Source: Pseudomonas mediterranea CFBP 5447
GTDB lineage: Bacteria > Pseudomonadota > Gammaproteobacteria > Pseudomonadales > Pseudomonadaceae
Direction of reading: 5' to 3'
Assembly (NCBI RefSeq): GCF_000774145.1
Contig: NZ_KN322987.1
Coordinates: forward strand, 1,040,747-1,104,746
DNA: 64,000 nucleotides
Below the pieces are notes generated by a model. It worked only from the letters and a program-made list of their open reading frames with translations, was not told the origin of the DNA and did no database searches. Numbering within the stretch: the first letter of the stretch is position 1; the number at the start of each line of letters is the position of its first letter. The translations under genes and the position numbers were made by a program. Shown one piece after another: positions 60,147 through 64,000 of this stretch.

Positions 60147-61422
60147 AGAGCTTTTCGAGCAGTTTCGTAGAAACCTGGCGGTTAAGAATGCCGACGAGAT
60201 CTCCAAAAGCTACCGGCAGATCACCGAGAAGCTGAACGGGAAATACTACGATAGCACCTCAGACATCCTCCACTGCCGCCAGGTAGGTTCGTACGGTCGC
60301 CATACCGCCGTCCACGGCGTAAGCGATCTGGACATGGCATTCGTGCTGCCGTGGTCGGAGTACGATCGCTTTCAGCGTTACGAAAACAACAAACAGTCGG
60401 CATTGCTCGGTGAGATACGCCTCGCCCTGAAGGAGCGCTTTCCGAACCATGAGGTCAGGGCTCAGCAGCAGGTAGTGTCGATCAACTTCACGGACTACGT
60501 GGTCGAGGTGCTACCTGCATTCGAGCATGAGGATGGCAGCTACACCTATCCGGATGCGAATGACGGAGGCAGCTGGGAAACCTGCAACCCGGTCGCTGAA
60601 ATCGATGAGATCAACGCGCTAAACCAGGCCAAAAACCATAACCTCAAGCGTCTGTGCAAAATGGTGCGGGCCTGGAAGAACGACCATGGCGTGCCGCTAA
60701 AAGGGATGATGATCGACACCCTCTGCTACCAATTCCTCAAGAACACCGCGGACTACGACGCCAAGTCCTATTCCGCTTACGGCGAAATGACTCGGGATTT
60801 CTTCGCATACCTGGTGGATATTGACGAGGTCAAGGAGCAATGGCGTGCTCCTGGAAGCGGCTCGATCGTCACGAAGTCAGGTAACTTCCACCCCAAAGCC
60901 AAGAAGGCCCTGAGGCGTTTACAGGAGGCTCTGGACGATGCTGAGGTAGCCCATGAGCGATGGAGTACCGTCTTTGGCGAACATTTCCCAGAGTATGTCG
61001 AGCAGGAAAAGAAGCAGGCAATAGCGGAGAATCGGGTCAAAAATGGCGAACAGTTCATTGGCCGAAAATTCAGTCTCGACATCCAGTACACCCTTCGTAT
61101 CGATTGTTCGGTCAAAAATGAGGGTGACCGGCTTCGCAACCTCATGTCACGCGTTATTACCTACCGGATCCCGAAACAGCGTGATCTGACATTCTGGGTA
61201 GCCGAGATCGATGTGCCGCCACCTTATAAAATCTACTGGAAGGTGAAGAATCTCGGCCCGGAGGCCATCGAGCGGAACATGATTCGCGGGGAAATCCGTA
61301 TCGACAGCGGCCACCATCAAATCACCGAGCACTCCACCTTCCAAGGCGATCATTACGTGGAATGCTATGCGGTGAAAGACAACGTGTGCGTTGCCCGCAG
61401 CCGAATCATCGTGCCGATATGA
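60139..61422 (+). CDS. CD-NTase (SMODS) with C-terminal AGS-C sensor domain
   Basis: A 427-residue nucleotidyltransferase. The active site shows GSYGRHT at 50-56, D63 and D65 in VSDLDMAFVLP, and a third acidic residue probably E123 in VVEVLPAF. The C-terminal 110 residues (FIGRKFSLDIQYTLRIDCSV to the end, with PPPYKIYWKVKNLGPEA) match the AGS-C domain found behind some SMODS enzymes. It should make a cyclic or linear nucleotide second messenger after phage sensing. All catalytic residues are intact. Confidence 0.9.
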   Translation: MSKELFEQFRRNLAVKNADEISKSYRQITEKLNGKYYDSTSDILHCRQVGSYGRHTAVHGVSDLDMAFVLPWSEYDRFQRYENNKQSALLGEIRLALKERFPNHEVRAQQQVVSINFTDYVVEVLPAFEHEDGSYTYPDANDGGSWETCNPVAEIDEINALNQAKNHNLKRLCKMVRAWKNDHGVPLKGMMIDTLCYQFLKNTADYDAKSYSAYGEMTRDFFAYLVDIDEVKEQWRAPGSGSIVTKSGNFHPKAKKALRRLQEALDDAEVAHERWSTVFGEHFPEYVEQEKKQAIAENRVKNGEQFIGRKFSLDIQYTLRIDCSVKNEGDRLRNLMSRVITYRIPKQRDLTFWVAEIDVPPPYKIYWKVKNLGPEAIERNMIRGEIRIDSGHHQITEHSTFQGDHYVECYAVKDNVCVARSRIIVPI

Positions 61423-61533
61423 GTACTGTCGAAGTGTTTCAGGAGACAGTCCGCACTTACGCAACTTTTTGCGACGAAGCTACAAAGCACCGGTAAAAAA
61501 CAATGCCATACGCTATCGGCGAGGGAGGCAGCT

Positions 61534-62838
61534 TTGAAGCAATATGCAGCGAATAGCGTCGACGAGTTAAACCAGCTCATTGGGAGCTTCGGTGAGGATA
61601 TTTTGTTTCGTGGCCAGACCTCCCATTACGGTGAGGTGGGAGCCCCCTCCATAGGAACGTCCTTCGACAGGAAGGGGTGCATAACGAGCGAAATGCTCAA
61701 GTGGTGTCGCTACTCCCAAGGCGTGTTGGATGCCTACATCGCCCAGCACCGATCAGACTTTGCCTACCAGCAGGCCCTCCTTCAGCACTACGGGTGGCGT
61801 TCGTTTTACGTCGATTGCACTTCAAGTGCAGCCGTAGCTGCATGGTTCGCCAGCCACAAATACAGTGAAGCAACCACGCTGGAGCTGTGCGAGGACTGTG
61901 ACGAGGTGGCGGTGATGGTCAGAAAGCGCATTGCCCGCTATGCACCTGTGATCGGCACTGGCCATCTGTATGTGCTCAGTAAGCAGGCCGCTAATCATGT
62001 AGGCCTGGTCAACTTGGCTACGTTGACGGTTGAGGGCTACAGGCCGCGCACCGTGGCTCAGTCAGCTTGGCTTCTCGGCCCTCTGCACAATCCGATTCCA
62101 CAGAATTGCTATCTCGCACAAATCACTGTCCCGAGCGACGTTCTGCAGGCGTATGCCGCTGCCCGTGGCTTAACCGACACGAACACGCTCTTTCCCTCTC
62201 CCGCAGACGATCCGATCTTAAGATCACTGCTGGGCTTGCCGTGGGAGGAGATCAAGTTTGAAGCAAGCCTCAAAAATCTGCCTGCGTTCAAGCGAGCACT
62301 GGAGCTTCCGGAATACCATCCAAGCTCAGTGAAAATCGCAAGTGCGCAAACGGCGTTCTATCGTGGTGCAAGGATTCTGGATACCCAGGGTTCGATTGAT
62401 GGTAACCCTCACAGTGGAATCTTCGTCGAAATCCCGGACATGGTGCTCTATGGCTCAGCCGACCCGAGCAAACCCCTTCGCTTCCCTGAGATCGAGAAGC
62501 TAATCAACGAGAATGGCACGATAGCATTCGAAGCAGACACGTTGATCAAGCATCCAACCCTCGATCACCTGACGCTCTACCAGAAGGGCGTCGGCGTCAT
62601 ACCTCGCGGGCCCGACCTATTTGAGGTTTGTGAACTCACCGTCAACCACCCAGGGCTCCGACTGAGCGGCGCCGGCTTCATCACGGGCTGGACATATCGG
62701 AGGCAGGCAAGCGGAGTGTGGACACGGGAAGCTCAGACCACAGATTGCTCATGCGGCAATCCCATCGTCCATGCACAGCACATCAGCGCACTGCACATCG
62801 CCGAAGAGTTCCTGAAAGATCCCAAAGGCTTCGATTGA
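61534..62838 (+). CDS. FRG-domain protein in the CD-NTase locus
   Basis: A 434-residue protein. Residues 10-190 are an FRG domain with ILFRGQTSHYGE and LLQHYGWRSFYVDCTSSAAV followed by AAWFAS. A middle part (APSDDPILRSLLG-like and LEFKR-like helices) and a C-terminal beta-rich part with CSCGNPIVHAQH follow. The start is a TTG with GGGAGG five bases upstream. FRG proteins are common in defence islands and have been proposed to be related to ADP-ribosyltransferases. It follows the CD-NTase by 111 bp on the same strand. Confidence 0.83.
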   Translation: MKQYAANSVDELNQLIGSFGEDILFRGQTSHYGEVGAPSIGTSFDRKGCITSEMLKWCRYSQGVLDAYIAQHRSDFAYQQALLQHYGWRSFYVDCTSSAAVAAWFASHKYSEATTLELCEDCDEVAVMVRKRIARYAPVIGTGHLYVLSKQAANHVGLVNLATLTVEGYRPRTVAQSAWLLGPLHNPIPQNCYLAQITVPSDVLQAYAAARGLTDTNTLFPSPADDPILRSLLGLPWEEIKFEASLKNLPAFKRALELPEYHPSSVKIASAQTAFYRGARILDTQGSIDGNPHSGIFVEIPDMVLYGSADPSKPLRFPEIEKLINENGTIAFEADTLIKHPTLDHLTLYQKGVGVIPRGPDLFEVCELTVNHPGLRLSGAGFITGWTYRRQASGVWTREAQTTDCSCGNPIVHAQHISALHIAEEFLKDPKGFD

Positions 62839-62983
62839 CGAAGCTCGTGCACTCAGCCGTGCCGATCACTTAGGAGCACGGACGGCTAGCCTCGACGAAT
62901 GTCGAGATGAATCTCGACTCATCGCTGTAACCGACTCACTACGCTATCCTGATCAAACTCGCAGCCGCTTCCAAGATCCTCAA

Positions 62984-64000
62984 TCAGATGGGTTTGAGGT
63001 TCATCTTGGCTTCAAAAATCAGCAGATCGCTTTCCTCGTTGTTGATCATCATGTTGACTAGGCGAGGGCTCACTTCGATCTCGCCGCCAAGCGTCGCACG
63101 CACAGTTTCGGGGTACCGTTCGAGCATCAGATCCGCTAGGCCATGGCTGTAGCCATCACGGATGAGCTTGATCTTCGTGTCATCCGCAGTACCGTATTTG
63201 ATGAGTTTGTAGAAGCCTGGATCCAGGGCACCTACCCCATTCAGCACCTCGACGAACTTGAAAATCTTGTTGTCGAAGAAATCGTCCTCGTCCTTGAGAC
63301 GGACGATTGCCAGGTTAATACGCTCGCCGTCATCCTTTTGGGAGATTCTTACCCAGTTCTCGTACTTGCTGTCGCGATATTTGGTATCACCCCATTTACC
63401 CACGAATACGTGATCGCTATGGCTAGTCTCGACCAGCTTTTTCCAGTACGCGAGCGTCTGTCGGATCGTCTGCTTGACGCTGAGTTTCTTCAGCTTCCAA
63501 TCCAGGATCATGGCGTAGAAATTCCGGGCAGGCTCTTGCTTGAGACGCACCAGGTCGCTGTACTCTCGGCTGTCGTCGAAGTGATCGACGAACGATTTGG
63601 AGATCGCAAGCATCAGCCTGTCAACGGTATTGATGACGCCGTTCGCCTCGATGCCTCGTCTGATCTTCCGTTCAATAGCCTCCTCCTCTGAGAACACGTC
63701 AATTTCACTGACACTGTTCGCGATGAGGAGCTTGCCCACCTGAGTGGTAACGTACCGACACTCTCGATCTTTAACCACGCCAGGATGCAGATTCTCAAGA
63801 CGTGCCACGGCGTCGTCGTAGAGAACCGACACCTTCCCATCGATGATCTTGGTGGCTTCAAGCAGAACGTTGCTGACAGTGTCCTTGACCACCTTTGAGA
63901 CGTTGACGGATTTATCGTAGAAAGTCTCAAGCGCTGCATTGTCGCGTGTGTAGCCATTTACACCCAACAGGTAGATGCTGGACTCCAGCTTTCTCAACGC
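62984..64000 (-). CDS. C-terminal part of a large protein cut by the window edge
   Basis: The frame is open to the right edge and ends at TGA-strand position 62984, giving at least 338 residues. The first visible residues (ALRKLESSIYLLGVNGYTRD) look like the middle of a protein, comparable with the region behind the last motif of superfamily 2 helicases. The rest is helical and charged without recognised motifs. It faces the FRG gene tail to tail. Whether it belongs to the same defence island is open. Confidence 0.55.
   Translation of the reverse strand, partial: ALRKLESSIYLLGVNGYTRDNAALETFYDKSVNVSKVVKDTVSNVLLEATKIIDGKVSVLYDDAVARLENLHPGVVKDRECRYVTTQVGKLLIANSVSEIDVFSEEEAIERKIRRGIEANGVINTVDRLMLAISKSFVDHFDDSREYSDLVRLKQEPARNFYAMILDWKLKKLSVKQTIRQTLAYWKKLVETSHSDHVFVGKWGDTKYRDSKYENWVRISQKDDGERINLAIVRLKDEDDFFDNKIFKFVEVLNGVGALDPGFYKLIKYGTADDTKIKLIRDGYSHGLADLMLERYPETVRATLGGEIEVSPRLVNMMINNEESDLLIFEAKMNLKPI

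Noticed and set aside
1..64000. CRISPR array, rRNA or tRNA genes
   Set aside because: No regularly spaced repeats, rRNA stretches or tRNA cloverleaf sequences were noticed on reading the window.

Overview
The window looks like Pseudomonas DNA, probably of the P. putida or P. fluorescens type. It joins a catabolic island to the core of a large integrative and conjugative element (ICE) of the PFGI-1/PAPI-1 (G-type transfer, MobH relaxase) class. This rests on gene content and order: ParA/ParB, the STY4528 and DUF3577 replication-associated families, TopB, PilL-like, TraD, TraC/VirB4, the TIGR037xx transfer proteins and a MobH relaxase, all in the usual order. No integrase, tRNA or att site is visible, so both ICE ends lie outside the window or cannot be recognised. 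It is therefore undecided whether the left 18 kb are ICE cargo or neighbouring chromosome.

Left part (1-18.3 kb). A truncated AraC/FeaR-type regulator and transposase debris precede a complete minus-strand operon in the order iacH-A-B-I-C-D-E-F-G, the indole-3-acetic acid (auxin) degradation set. It encodes a flavin-dependent oxygenase, a Rieske dioxygenase with its reductase, an SDR, a flavin reductase, an amidase and two small accessory proteins. The usual MarR-type iacR is not in the window. An Aer-like PAS chemoreceptor lies next to it. A LysR regulator with a divergent alpha/beta hydrolase follows, then about 2 kb of decayed genes (ABC permease, IS5 transposase, ParD-like antitoxin, amidohydrolase start). 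An AAHS-type aromatic acid transporter closes this part; it has a PcaR/IclR-like operator and a coupled 34-codon leader ORF upstream.

ICE maintenance and replication (18.6-32.2 kb). An unknown coiled-coil protein, AlpA-like regulator, ParA, ParB, DUF2857, STY4528, TIGR03761, DUF3158, SSB and topoisomerase III are packed with short overlaps. A small divergent regulatory pair and several single-gene units (DUF3577, a zinc-ribbon protein, RadC-like, unknown) follow. These units are separated by strong hairpins.

Conjugation (32.3-58.2 kb). PilL-N lipoprotein, TIGR03759, transglycosylase, TIGR03765, TraD, TIGR03747, RAQPRD, TIGR03758/45/50/46/49/52/51, TraC/VirB4, TIGR03756/55, a TraG-N protein, DUF3742, ArdC and the MobH relaxase build and feed the mating channel. 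Two insertions interrupt this block on the opposite strand. One is an AT-rich ParB-like/DUF5677 gene at 38.3-39.6 kb. The other is a zeta-like kinase toxin-antitoxin and regulator module at 47.4-49.2 kb.

Right cargo (58.7-64 kb). A candidate anti-phage locus encodes a SLATT-type membrane protein, a CD-NTase with a C-terminal AGS-C sensor, and an FRG-domain protein. It is flanked by a divergent protein with a Cys-His-Asp transglutaminase-like triad and by an edge-truncated unknown protein.

The most interesting observations are: the SLATT/CD-NTase/FRG locus; a 128-nt multi-hairpin leader present twice, 24.5 kb apart, upstream of two different ICE genes; the ParB-like/DUF5677 insertion; two hairpins of identical geometry (18-bp perfect arms, related 11-nt loops); and a 15-bp hairpin that hides the ribosome binding site of the PilL-like gene.
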